A DNA stretch of 15,604 bases from Pseudomonadota bacterium (GTDB lineage Bacteria; Pseudomonadota; Alphaproteobacteria; Caulobacterales; Caulobacteraceae), in contig JAEZCL010000250.1 in NCBI GenBank assembly GCA_023433585.1, forward strand, positions 1 to 15,604, given 5' to 3'. Shown piece by piece: positions 6,741-12,847 of the stretch. The notes under the pieces are model-generated. The model had not been told where the DNA came from. It was given only the letters and a program-made list of their open reading frames with translations, and did no database searches. Numbering within the stretch: position 1 is the stretch's first letter; the number at the start of each line of letters is the position of its first letter. Both the position numbers and the translations under genes were made by a program.

Positions 6741-7117
6741 GGCGTTTCCCGATCAGGCTGATCCGCCCCGGTGGCCGGGAACTTTCCCCGGTTGATCGCA
6801 TCCAGCAGCCGTTCCAGTTCGGCGATCACGACCGACGGATCGCGGGTTTCGAACACATGCCGCTCCACACCCGTATGATCGCCCTCGAACACGCGCAGCA
6901 GATAGCCGCCGCTCGCGTCTCCATCGGGATACCACCCCAGATCGACCAGCATGCCGCGCCGCTCGTGGGCCAGCATCAAAAGACTGTCCTTGAAGGCGTA
7001 GCGCCAGGCTTCAGGGTGGTCGAACGGCACGTCGCAGAAATCGTTGTAGCCCAGCCGCCAACCCTCGGTGATGCGCAGCGGACGCAGAGGAAAGTCAAAG
7101 GTCGTGAACAGGCTCAC
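6737..7117 (-). CDS. small soluble protein with GW-YN / DLGWYPD motifs, possible immunity-type
   Basis: The protein has 126 residues and no signal peptide. The motifs ITEGWRLGYNDFCDV, then SLLMLAHERRGMLVDLGWYPD, then HVFETRDPSVVIAELERLL show an alpha/beta protein. Its layout reminds me of small single-domain proteins found beside polymorphic toxins. I cannot name the family and no toxin gene is next to it, so this is a weak resemblance. It lies 14 bases after the FGE-like lipoprotein gene (7132-7635) and overlaps the next gene by four bases, making a three-gene minus-strand operon. Confidence 0.7.
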   Translation of the reverse strand: MSLFTTFDFPLRPLRITEGWRLGYNDFCDVPFDHPEAWRYAFKDSLLMLAHERRGMLVDLGWYPDGDASGGYLLRVFEGDHTGVERHVFETRDPSVVIAELERLLDAINRGKFPATGADQPDRETP

Positions 7118-7131
7118 GTCGGCGGCTCTCG

Positions 7132-7635
7132 TCAGTTCTCTACGGCCCGGAAGCCCACATCGCTGAGCCGCAGATCAGGGCTGAGCGCTTCAGGCTCGCC
7201 GTCGCTCACAGGGCGGACCGTGCGGTGGCTGCACCGCGACAGCCCGTCGTCATGGCAGTCTGAAAGCCATTCGGCGATATCCCCGCCGCGCGGTCGCCAC
7301 TGCGCCAGGGTGGGCAGATCATGGCTGCGGCCCGTGCGGACGGACAGCCAGGCCAGATAAATTCGCGCGTCGTCCCACGACACCTCGGTCGCAGGCGCAT
7401 CAGGGCGGCCGTTGAGGCGAAACGGACAGACGCCTTCACCGGCGCAGATATTCCATTCCGCGACCGTGACCAGACCGTCGTTCTCTACGGGCGCTTCCCG
7501 TGGCGTCGCCCCGCCGGTCGCGCAGGCGGACAGCATCAATGCGCTCCCGAATGCGGCGACGGCGGACGCCGGACGCCATCGCGCCAGGGCGCGGCGGCGC
7601 TCCCTGTCTTCATGGTGAGAAAGCAATCGTCTCAT
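7132..7635 (-). CDS. lipoprotein with reduced formylglycine-generating-enzyme-like domain
   Basis: The protein has 167 residues from the ATG at 7635. This start is preferred to 7671 because it keeps a plausible lipoprotein signal: a basic N-region, the hydrophobic run AVAAFGSALML and the lipobox LSAC with Cys38. The mature part shows the FGE-sulfatase/SUMF1 signature in short form: EVSWDDARIYLAWLSVRTG, then LPTLAQW, then GGDIAEWLSDC and a final DVGFRAVEN. True formylglycine-generating enzymes are about 280 residues or more and have a longer RGGSW region. This one is only about 125 residues in its mature part, so it is more likely a binding fold of the FGE/C-type-lectin type than an enzyme. 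It is the first gene of the operon 7132 to 6423. Confidence 0.75.
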   Translation of the reverse strand: MRRLLSHHEDRERRRALARWRPASAVAAFGSALMLSACATGGATPREAPVENDGLVTVAEWNICAGEGVCPFRLNGRPDAPATEVSWDDARIYLAWLSVRTGRSHDLPTLAQWRPRGGDIAEWLSDCHDDGLSRCSHRTVRPVSDGEPEALSPDLRLSDVGFRAVEN

Positions 7636-7733
7636 GGCGCCTATCCGAATAGCGACAGACGCGCGGGTCAATACAGGATTTCATGCAATCACGCGCATGC
7701 CTCAATGAGGCGGCGTGGTCGCCGATGCGGGGT

Positions 7734-7931
7734 TCAACCCTGGCCGCTGGGCTTCTGTTTCCCCAGGCGCAGGGAGCGCGCCTGATTTAGACGATGGCGT
7801 CGCATTTCCACCATGCGCTCCACGATTTCCTGGATGTTCGGGTCCACAGGGTCGGATGGAGATTCGAAACCCTCCAGCGCCTGCACCGTCTTCGCGTCAT
7901 TGCGGCTGGAATTGGAGCGCTTCTTATTCAT
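7734..7931 (-). CDS. small basic protein, third of three overlapping genes
   Basis: The protein has 65 residues (MNKKRSNSSRN, then a helix DPNIQEIVERMVEMRRHRL). It is basic at both ends with an acidic middle and has no recognised domain. Its ATG lies inside the end of the upstream gene (8-base overlap, 7924-7931), so translation is probably coupled. Its size and overlap fit a real gene better than chance. Confidence 0.55.
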   Translation of the reverse strand: MNKKRSNSSRNDAKTVQALEGFESPSDPVDPNIQEIVERMVEMRRHRLNQARSLRLGKQKPSGQG

Positions 7932-8109
7932 CGAGCTTCATCTTAGCCGACATCGGGGCGCGATGTCGCGTAATGATCTGGAAAACAACGGCGGCGGCGT
8001 TCGGACCGACAAAGGTCATGCCCCGCCAGCACCCCTGACATTGACCATCAACGTCCAGGCTGATCTCGATCAGCGAGGCGCCAAGGTGGAGCGACAGATA
8101 CGGGCGCAT
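7924..8109 (-). CDS. small hypothetical protein, middle gene of three overlapping genes
   Basis: The protein has 61 residues from the ATG at 8109, which shares its A with the stop of the upstream gene (TGATG). It reads MRPYLSLHLGASLIEISLDV, then two Cys in GQCQGCWRG, then AAAVVFQIITRHRAPM. The strand-rich front and the CxxC pair suggest a small beta fold that might bind metal. No family is recognised. A longer start further upstream would overlap the preceding gene heavily and is unlikely. Confidence 0.5.
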   Translation of the reverse strand: MRPYLSLHLGASLIEISLDVDGQCQGCWRGMTFVGPNAAAVVFQIITRHRAPMSAKMKLDE

Positions 8110-8297
8110 CAGAGACGCATCTTGTGCAGCACACGGCGCAGGAGGGCCTGGGCCGCAGCTTCGAACGTCAGTGCGGAAACGCACGCGCGCCCGTCAACGC
8201 ATCCCTGAAACGCCAGCTTGCCGTCGATGATTTCCCTGCGAACCGAAAGCCGCCCCCAACCGATGGGCGCCGTGATGATGTCCGTGCGATGCCGCAT
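8109..8297 (-). CDS. small hypothetical protein, first of three overlapping genes
   Basis: The protein has 62 residues (MRHRTDIITAPIGWGRLSVRR, then ALTFEAAAQALLRRVLHKMRL), with two beta strands followed by an amphipathic C-terminal helix. The start at 8297 is decided by a strong ribosome site six bases upstream; the TTG at 8357 that would extend it is not needed. The stop overlaps the next start. The unit of three tiny proteins (62, 61 and 65 residues) is divergent from the gene starting near 8526. No family is recognised. Confidence 0.6.
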   Translation of the reverse strand: MRHRTDIITAPIGWGRLSVRREIIDGKLAFQGCVDGRACVSALTFEAAAQALLRRVLHKMRL

Positions 8298-8303
8298 ATG
8301 CTT

Positions 8304-8308
8304 CTCCT
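8304..8308 (-). promoter_or_regulatory. ribosome binding site AGGAG that sets the start at 8297
   Basis: On the minus strand AGGAG stands six bases before the ATG at 8297, an ideal spacing. It supports the short start of the first small gene and, through the overlaps, ribosome loading on all three. Confidence 0.6.
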
Positions 8309-8409
8309 GCTCAAAATGCAGGATCACGCATTCATCGGCCGCAAACGCCTTTCGCAACAGGAATCATAACTCGGATTCAAACTAGGGGACTACCGACAGG
8401 GCGGAAAAT

Positions 8410-8425
8410 CTTGACTTAATTCAAG
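8410..8425. promoter_or_regulatory. inverted repeat overlapping a -35-like box in a divergent intergenic region
   Basis: CTTGA and TCAAG flank a six-base AT-rich centre. The left arm overlaps TTGACT (8411-8416), a good -35 hexamer for the plus strand. No convincing -10 follows at 17 bases; the AT-rich TTGATAAAT lies slightly too far away. This is the only AT-rich part of the region 8298-8525 between the divergent small genes, so a promoter with an overlapping operator is plausible. Confidence 0.35.
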
Positions 8426-8525
8426 GCCTGTGGTAGTTGATAAATAGCCTGCGGGGTCCGCGGGTGATCCCCCACAGCTGTAGTCTCTCAGCGGTACGCG
8501 CATTCGCGTGTCGGAACCCCAACTC

Positions 8526-8969
8526 ATGAATCAACTGCCATTACCTCTTTGCACGGGGTCAGGATCGACCCTGCTCCGCCTTCACCTCGTCGGACCCTTT
8601 CGCGCCGAATTGCACCCCACGCCTCTCGCCATGGAACAGAACCCTCCTGAACGTGTCGTGGCGAGCCTACTGACCAAGGGGGCGAATTCTGCGGGAGCAG
8701 CTTATGTGGAGTCGTCGCAAACCGCCTTGGAGCGACGGGCGGTCAGGCTGAGCCGAACTGGGCGACGGACGTTAGTCATCCCCCATGCGTTTGCCTTTCG
8801 GGTGCCCGGCAGCGGCCTGGTGGAGCAACTGGGTCTGTTCGACGAAAAGGGGCGCCTGCTGTTTTTCGGAAACCTCAGAAGTACTCGCCAGGCGGTCGAA
8901 CGGCCCGAAACCTTCGAGTTCCCGGATGGCGCGGTCACGCTCCTGCACGAGCGCGTCGAGATGCATTAG
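8526..8969 (+). CDS. hypothetical protein
   Basis: The protein has 147 residues from the ATG at 8526; a GTG at 8508 would add six. Neither start has a clear ribosome site. It has no signal or membrane segment. The middle is basic (ALERRAVRLSRTGRRTL), and the second half looks beta-rich (LVIPHAFAFRVPGSGLV, then LGLFDEKGRLLFFGNLRS) and ends in an alternating FPDGAVTLLHERVEMH. No family is recognised. It follows the AT-rich divergent region and its 3' end overlaps the doubtful minus-strand ORF at 8966. Confidence 0.5.
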   Translation: MNQLPLPLCTGSGSTLLRLHLVGPFRAELHPTPLAMEQNPPERVVASLLTKGANSAGAAYVESSQTALERRAVRLSRTGRRTLVIPHAFAFRVPGSGLVEQLGLFDEKGRLLFFGNLRSTRQAVERPETFEFPDGAVTLLHERVEMH

Positions 8970-9220
8970 GCGGTTGGGTGCGCACAGGAGAGCGTGACTT
9001 CGGCGGCCCGATATCGCGCGATGTTGCGTTCGAGAGCTGACGGGCGGCGACCACGAGGATCGTCATAACGGCTCGCTGGAAACGCTCGCCCGTTTCGCCG
9101 TTCTTTGTGCTGTTTCTGAAAGCCAGGCATCTGGGGAAACCCTCTGCGCCCGGCAGCTTTGCGGAGCGCGCTATTTGTCCATGACAACGGGGCGACCGGC
9201 AGGTCGCGTCGCGTCTTCAT
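8966..9220 (-). CDS. possible small basic protein (doubtful)
   Basis: This is an open frame of 84 residues (MKTRRDLPVAPL, then a basic RKAAGRRGFPQ and RYDDPRGRRPSALERNIARY). There is no clear ribosome site and no recognised domain. It is listed because it converges with, and overlaps by four bases, the gene at 8526-8969, a common arrangement for real genes, and because nothing else explains 8970-9300. It could equally be a chance frame in GC-rich DNA. Confidence 0.3.
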   Translation of the reverse strand: MKTRRDLPVAPLSWTNSALRKAAGRRGFPQMPGFQKQHKERRNGRAFPASRYDDPRGRRPSALERNIARYRAAEVTLSCAHPTA

Positions 9221-9300
9221 GTCTGAGGGCCGAATCGGTACGCATATATCGAAGCGCACAAGCAATCGCTGCCTTTGTCAACAGGCCATGCTTCGCCTAA

Positions 9301-9318
9301 GCCAACCGCCTCTTGAGC
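9301..9318 (+). repeat. 18-bp direct repeat, copy 2 (Rhs)
   Basis: This is identical to 422-439. The Rhs frame starts exactly here: the three preceding bases (9298-9300) are an in-frame TAA, so homology to Rhs begins at the repeat. Confidence 0.85.
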
Positions 9319-10815
9319 GCCGGGACGGTGAACTACAGCTACGGCCCCACCGGCGAGCTCTACGACGCCCGCGAATGGCGCCTGGCCTATGTGGACGGGA
9401 CGCCGCTAGGGACCTGGAGGGCGTCCGGGGTCGTGCATCGCCGCTTCATCCCCGGCGCGAGCTTCGACGAGTGGGTCGGCTACAACATCGGCGCGGGCAC
9501 GGGCGACCGGCGCTGGATCCTGCAGGACCACCAGAACTCCGTGATCGGCTATACCGACGTCGGCGGGGCCAGCACCACCATCAACACCTACGACGAATAC
9601 GGCCGCCCGGGGGCCAACTCCGGCCTGCTGCAATACACCGGACAGTTCGTCTCCAACATCCAGATGGGCGTCTACGCCAACCGCAACCGCTTCTACAACG
9701 CCCAGATCGGCAGGTTCATGCAGACCGATCCGATCGGCTACTGGGACAGCTTCAACCTCTACGGCTACGTCGGCAACGACCCCATGAACTGGACCGATCC
9801 GTGGGGGTTGTGCGGCACGGTGGCTGGGCCGGTTGACGTAGCTGGGGACGGGCAACTCGTTTCCTGGTTCTACGGCTCACCCTGTACAAAACCTATACCC
9901 CATATGAACCCGGTGGAGTCGCCGAGAGGCGGCGGCGGGGGTAGTGGCGAGAGAGATCCAGGGCGAGGCATAGGCGGTTTCTTCCCGGGCAATCCAGGAG
10001 GTGGCCCGGTCACGGGCTTGCCAGAGTTTCAAGTTCTGGACGCCGCTCGACGCGAAGCTATTCAAGAAAACCAATGGATGGTGTGGGTCGCGCTCGCACC
10101 GACCATGTTCATCGAATCTCCATTTGCGGCTCTCGGTGGATTAAGCCGCATCTGCAACTGTTTCGAGGCCGATACGCCGGTGTGGACCGAGAATGGCCTG
10201 AGGCCCATCCAGGACATTCAGGTCGGTGACAGGGTCCTGGCCCGCGACGAAGTCACAGGGGAAACCGCCTACCGCCCCATCGCCGCCCTGATCCAGGGCG
10301 CGGAGCGGGCGATCTGGGAGGTGACGGTCGAAACCGTCGACGCGAACGGCGAGGCCCGCCGCGAGACCTTTGGGACGACCGACGAGCACCCCTGGCGCAC
10401 CGTGGGCGGCGACTGGGCCGAGACCGCCGAGCTCTATCCGGGGCTGGAGCTGGTCACCGCCGACGGCCGCCGCGCCGTGGTGGTGTCAGTCGCTGACACC
10501 GGCCGCACCGCCCCCACCTACAACTTCGAGGTCGAGGGCTTCCACACCTACTTCGTTGGCGAGACGGGGGTGTGGGTGCATAATGCATGCGTCCCGCCCG
10601 GTGTACCAAGCAACTGGGTTCATCGCCTAACACGGCGAGGGCATCAGATGTGGCGCGACCCTGCAAACCCCCATAACTACGTCAGACAGCGCCCAGATGG
10701 ATCACTTGTCCAAGTCCGCAACGGTCAAACTCTTGGTCCGAATGGACAGATTGTACCAAGAAATTCGCCAGAGGCGCATAATACATTTTGGAGCAATTTT
10801 AGGTTCTGGCCATGA
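9301..10815 (+). CDS. Rhs-family polymorphic toxin C-terminal part: Rhs core end, Hint domain, short toxin tip (5'-truncated)
   Basis: Counting from 9301, residues 1-170 are the end of an Rhs repeat-associated core: QYTGQFVSN, YANRNRFYNAQIGRFMQTDP, then NLYGYVGNDPMNWTDPWGL, where such proteins self-cleave. A Gly/Pro-rich linker and a hydrophobic stretch (WMVWVALAPTMFI) follow. Residues 287-428 form a pretoxin Hint domain: CFEADTPVWTENG start, GDRVLARDE, TDEHPW block with conserved His, and a YNFEVEGFHTYFVG...GVWVHN end. Hint domains autoprocess the chain and release the tip. The 76-residue tip after VHN (HRLTRRGHQMWRDPANPHNY, then NGQTLGPNGQIVPRNSPEAH) is unrecognised by name but ends like short Rhs/CDI tips thought to be nucleases. 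The gene has no proper start; TTG 9313 is the only nearby choice. The stop overlaps the immunity gene (ATGA). Confidence 0.85.
   Translation, partial: ANRLLSAGTVNYSYGPTGELYDAREWRLAYVDGTPLGTWRASGVVHRRFIPGASFDEWVGYNIGAGTGDRRWILQDHQNSVIGYTDVGGASTTINTYDEYGRPGANSGLLQYTGQFVSNIQMGVYANRNRFYNAQIGRFMQTDPIGYWDSFNLYGYVGNDPMNWTDPWGLCGTVAGPVDVAGDGQLVSWFYGSPCTKPIPHMNPVESPRGGGGGSGERDPGRGIGGFFPGNPGGGPVTGLPEFQVLDAARREAIQENQWMVWVALAPTMFIESPFAALGGLSRICNCFEADTPVWTENGLRPIQDIQVGDRVLARDEVTGETAYRPIAALIQGAERAIWEVTVETVDANGEARRETFGTTDEHPWRTVGGDWAETAELYPGLELVTADGRRAVVVSVADTGRTAPTYNFEVEGFHTYFVGETGVWVHNACVPPGVPSNWVHRLTRRGHQMWRDPANPHNYVRQRPDGSLVQVRNGQTLGPNGQIVPRNSPEAHNTFWSNFRFWP
10358..10586 (+). repeat. 229-bp Hint direct repeat, copy 1
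   Basis: This is the 3' half of the Hint coding sequence. It aligns to 11187-11415 without gaps at a constant offset of 829 bases and with few, mostly silent, differences. It ends exactly where the two toxin tips diverge, right after the VHNA codons. Confidence 0.9.
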
Positions 10816-11183
10816 TAGATTTAGAGAATGTTTGGCTTCCCGGCATCAACGAATGCGCGGAGATGATCGTTAAAGAGAAAAAAATTTGTAAGAAATTTGA
10901 ATCAAGGGAAATTTCGCTCACATCGCGCGAAGGTTTCGATGAGTTGCTTGAGCAGGTTTTTCAAGACCTTGATTCCGAAAATCAAATTTTTCGATTAAAT
11001 TCCATTATTTCAACAGAATCTGAATCATATCGAGCCATTTCCGAGTTTCTAAACTCTCTAACCGATGCGGAAAAAGCTGTAGATTCTGGAGATTTCGTAG
11101 ATGAAGATGCACTTCTGCACTCCGAAGAATGGAAGCGTGTGAAGGGGGCCGCGCATAGGACTTACATAGCACTTAGCGAGTAG
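10812..11183 (+). CDS. candidate immunity protein for the first Rhs tip
   Basis: The protein has 123 residues and starts on an ATG overlapping the toxin stop by four bases. It is acidic and helical (EGFDELLEQVFQDLDSENQI, AISEFLNSLTDAEKAVDSGD, EWKRVKGAAHRTYIALSE), cytoplasmic, and has no signal. The gene is visibly AT-rich compared with the GC-rich Hint sequence on both sides, as is typical for recently acquired immunity genes. The role as neutraliser of the tip encoded at 10585-10815 is inferred from position and coupling; no immunity family is recognised. Confidence 0.7.
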   Translation: MIDLENVWLPGINECAEMIVKEKKICKKFESREISLTSREGFDELLEQVFQDLDSENQIFRLNSIISTESESYRAISEFLNSLTDAEKAVDSGDFVDEDALLHSEEWKRVKGAAHRTYIALSE

Positions 11184-11185
11184 AC

Positions 11186-11728
11186 TGCCGCGAGACTTTC
11201 GGGGCCACCGACGAGCACCCCTGGCGCACCGTGGGCGGCGACTGGGCCGAGACCGCCGAGTTCTATCCGGGCCTGGAGTTGGTCACCGCCGACGGCCGCC
11301 GCGCCGTGGTGGTCTCAGCCGCCCACACCGGCCGCACCGCCCCCACCTACAACTTCGAGGTCGAGGGCTTTCATACCTACTTCGTTGGCGAGAATGGCGT
11401 GTGGGTGCATAATGCTTGTTCTAGACTACTGGCCGCCGCTTTGACGAGGGCTGGCATTGTACGGCCCGCAGGCACAGCTGCCCACCACATCGTTGCTGGT
11501 AACGCTAGGGGCGCAGCAGCTGCTAGGGCAACACTGTCGAAGTTCGGGATTGGGATCGATTCCGCTGCTAACGGCGCCTTCCTTCCAACGGCGCAACATG
11601 CGGCCCTTCATACCAATGCATACTATTCAGCAGTCAACGCAGCTTTGTCTGGAGTAACATCGCGCACTCAAGTGGCAACAGTACTTCAAGGGATCGGAAG
11701 GGCGCTGCTCAGCGGAGGATTTCCTTAG
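11186..11728 (+). CDS. orphan Rhs tip cassette: Hint 3' half fused to AHH-type nuclease toxin
   Basis: The frame starts three bases after the first immunity gene's stop with CRETFGATDEHPWRTVGGDW. It follows the Hint domain to VHNAC, so it has no Rhs core, Hint N-terminus or proper start (GTG 11231 is the only option). After the Hint end comes a new tip of about 105 residues: LLAAALTRAGIVRPAGT, then AAHHIV, then KFGIGIDSAANGAFLP and HAALHTNAYYSAVNAAL. The HHI-V motif, the following G-D-N-F-L pattern and the later His-rich helix match the AHH family of HNH/endonuclease-VII-like toxins; the first His pair would serve catalysis. It is thus a silent cassette that could be moved onto the complete Rhs by recombination through the shared Hint sequence. 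Expression as a stand-alone protein is doubtful. Confidence 0.8.
   Translation, partial: CRETFGATDEHPWRTVGGDWAETAEFYPGLELVTADGRRAVVVSAAHTGRTAPTYNFEVEGFHTYFVGENGVWVHNACSRLLAAALTRAGIVRPAGTAAHHIVAGNARGAAAARATLSKFGIGIDSAANGAFLPTAQHAALHTNAYYSAVNAALSGVTSRTQVATVLQGIGRALLSGGFP
11187..11415 (+). repeat. 229-bp Hint direct repeat, copy 2
   Basis: This is the second copy of the Hint 3' half (see 10358-10586). The reading frame is preserved, so a crossover between copies would fuse the Rhs core and Hint to the AHH tip in frame, deleting the first tip and its immunity gene. Confidence 0.9.
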
Positions 11729-12219
11729 TGACAGATCACGATAAAATGACATTAGATAAATTAATTAAAGTATTTGAACATATTGGCGCATCAAATCCCG
11801 AAGAATGGGCAAAATCCCAGATTGATGAAGGAATACCTCAGATTGCCAGGTATTTATTCTTGCGGCAGGCATGGAGGAAAGTTATTAATTCTGGAGACAA
11901 CTCCTGGATGGAGGATATTATTACATTAGAGCCAAATATTCCAGGAAGTGTTGGTGCTGAAGCATTGCGGAGAATGCTAAATGAGGGTGTATCCAAACGA
12001 GATATCACCGAGTTAGTTCGAATGATGCAGTGGCGGATTCTATTTTCTATATGCTATTTGCTGGACGATCCAGGAGAACTTGAAGATGAGGTTTCCGACG
12101 TCGGCTGGTCTCTCTTCCAAACGGATGTCGAAGGAAATCCAGTCGCCCCACTCCGTGGCTTGCACGAATCTGTCTTGGAAACTGAGCCAAACGGTAGCGA
12201 GATGCGATCGTCCGAGTAG
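11728..12219 (+). CDS. candidate immunity protein for the AHH tip
   Basis: The protein has 163 residues. It starts on the GTG at 11728, which shares its G with the toxin stop (TAGTG); a GGAGG nine bases upstream supports this start. The protein is acidic and mostly helical (LIKVFEHIGASNPEEWAK, IARYLFLRQAWRKVI, VSKRDITELVRMMQWRILFS, then a C-terminal DPGELEDEVSDVGWSLFQTD). It is cytoplasmic with no signal. Base composition is AT-rich until about 12080 and becomes GC-richer near the end, where the DNA changes to Rhs core. It is inferred to neutralise the AHH nuclease encoded directly upstream. The last residues (NGSEMRSSE) may have been altered by the junction with the Rhs fragment. No named family is recognised. 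Confidence 0.7.
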   Translation: MTDHDKMTLDKLIKVFEHIGASNPEEWAKSQIDEGIPQIARYLFLRQAWRKVINSGDNSWMEDIITLEPNIPGSVGAEALRRMLNEGVSKRDITELVRMMQWRILFSICYLLDDPGELEDEVSDVGWSLFQTDVEGNPVAPLRGLHESVLETEPNGSEMRSSE

Positions 12220-12235
12220 GCTCGACATCTCTCCT

Positions 12236-12704
12236 CGGCGAACCGTCCATTACCGCTATGACGCCGCGCGCCAGCTGGTCGGGGTGATCGGGCCCGATCC
12301 GGACGGGGCCGGGCCGCTGCTGCGGCGGGCGGTGCGCAACACCTACAACCCGCGCGGCCAGGTGACCCTGAGCGAACAGGGCACGGTGACGGGCCTGACC
12401 GACCCGAACTGGGCCGCCTTCGTGACGCTGCAGCGCCAGGCGGCGGAGTACGACGCCTACGGCCGCCCCACCCACACGCGGGCCCAGGCGGCGGGCGGGG
12501 CGACCCATGCGCTGAGCCAGGTCGGCTATGACGCGCGCGGCCGGGTGGACTGCGTGGCCACGCGCATGAACCCGGCCACCTTCGCCAGCCCGCCCGGCTC
12601 GGCCTGCACCCTGGCGACCCCGGGGGCGTTCGGGCCGGACCGGGTGGTGCGCTATGGCTATGACCTGGCTGGCCAGATCATCGAGATGACCAGTGGTTAC
12701 GGCT
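12236..12704 (+). pseudogene. Rhs core fragment without start or tip
   Basis: The frame reads RTVHYRYDAARQLVG, then VRNTYNPRGQVTLSEQGTV, AEYDAYGRPTHTRAQA, VGYDARGRVDCVATRM and VVRYGYDLAGQIIEM: five to six YD-type repeats of a GC-rich Rhs core. It has no start codon, follows the stop of the second immunity gene by fewer than 20 bases, and is cut at about 12704 by an IS3-family 3' end. In an intact gene this part lies upstream of the segment found at 9301, so the pieces are out of order here. It is either the debris of a second Rhs gene or an older upstream portion carried along with the orphan cassette. Confidence 0.8.
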
Positions 12705-12758
12705 CACTCGTCACTGGGCTACATCAGCCCCGTCGAGGCCGAACGCAGAGCCGCTTAA
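12705..12758 (+). pseudogene. C-terminal end of an IS3-family OrfB transposase
   Basis: In a frame different from the Rhs fragment, the segment reads HSSLGYISPVEAERRAA and a TAA. This is the highly conserved end of the DDE (rve) integrase part of OrfB, where H-S-SLGY-SP-E is diagnostic. All catalytic residues are upstream and lost. Confidence 0.8.
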
Positions 12759-12786
12759 CCCCGTCCACTTTTGCGGGGGAAGATCA
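12705..12786 (+). mobile_element. IS3-family remnant, orfB 3' end plus right terminal sequence
   Basis: The orfB tail (12705-12758) is followed by a terminal-repeat-like sequence, GTCCACTTTTGCGGGGGAAG, ending near AGATCA at 12786. The rest of the element is missing. It belongs to a different IS3 subgroup from the remnant at 442-757, since the terminal sequences differ. Confidence 0.7.
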
Positions 12787-12847
12787 ACACTATCGTTCCC
12801 AACAGCAGACATTCCCAAGCACCGCTTAGAGCCCGCAGACGTAGTTC

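Noticed and set aside
7715..7745. GGGTTCAACCC, resembling a tRNA T-arm
   Set aside because: No matching acceptor, D or anticodon arms can be folded around it, and it overlaps the end of the small gene at 7734.
9406..9855. A minus-strand frame rich in Val, Asp and Gly
   Set aside because: It is exactly antisense to the conserved Rhs core end, so it is explained by codon bias.
442..12786. The two IS remnants as halves of one element split by a rearrangement
   Set aside because: The OrfA is of the IS407 type while the OrfB ending in HSSLGYISPVEAE belongs to another IS3 subgroup, and the terminal sequences differ.
12705..12829. Continuation of the Rhs frame to a stop at 12829
   Set aside because: Past 12704 the frame runs out of phase through an IS orfB tail and terminal repeat, so the translated residues are not Rhs protein.
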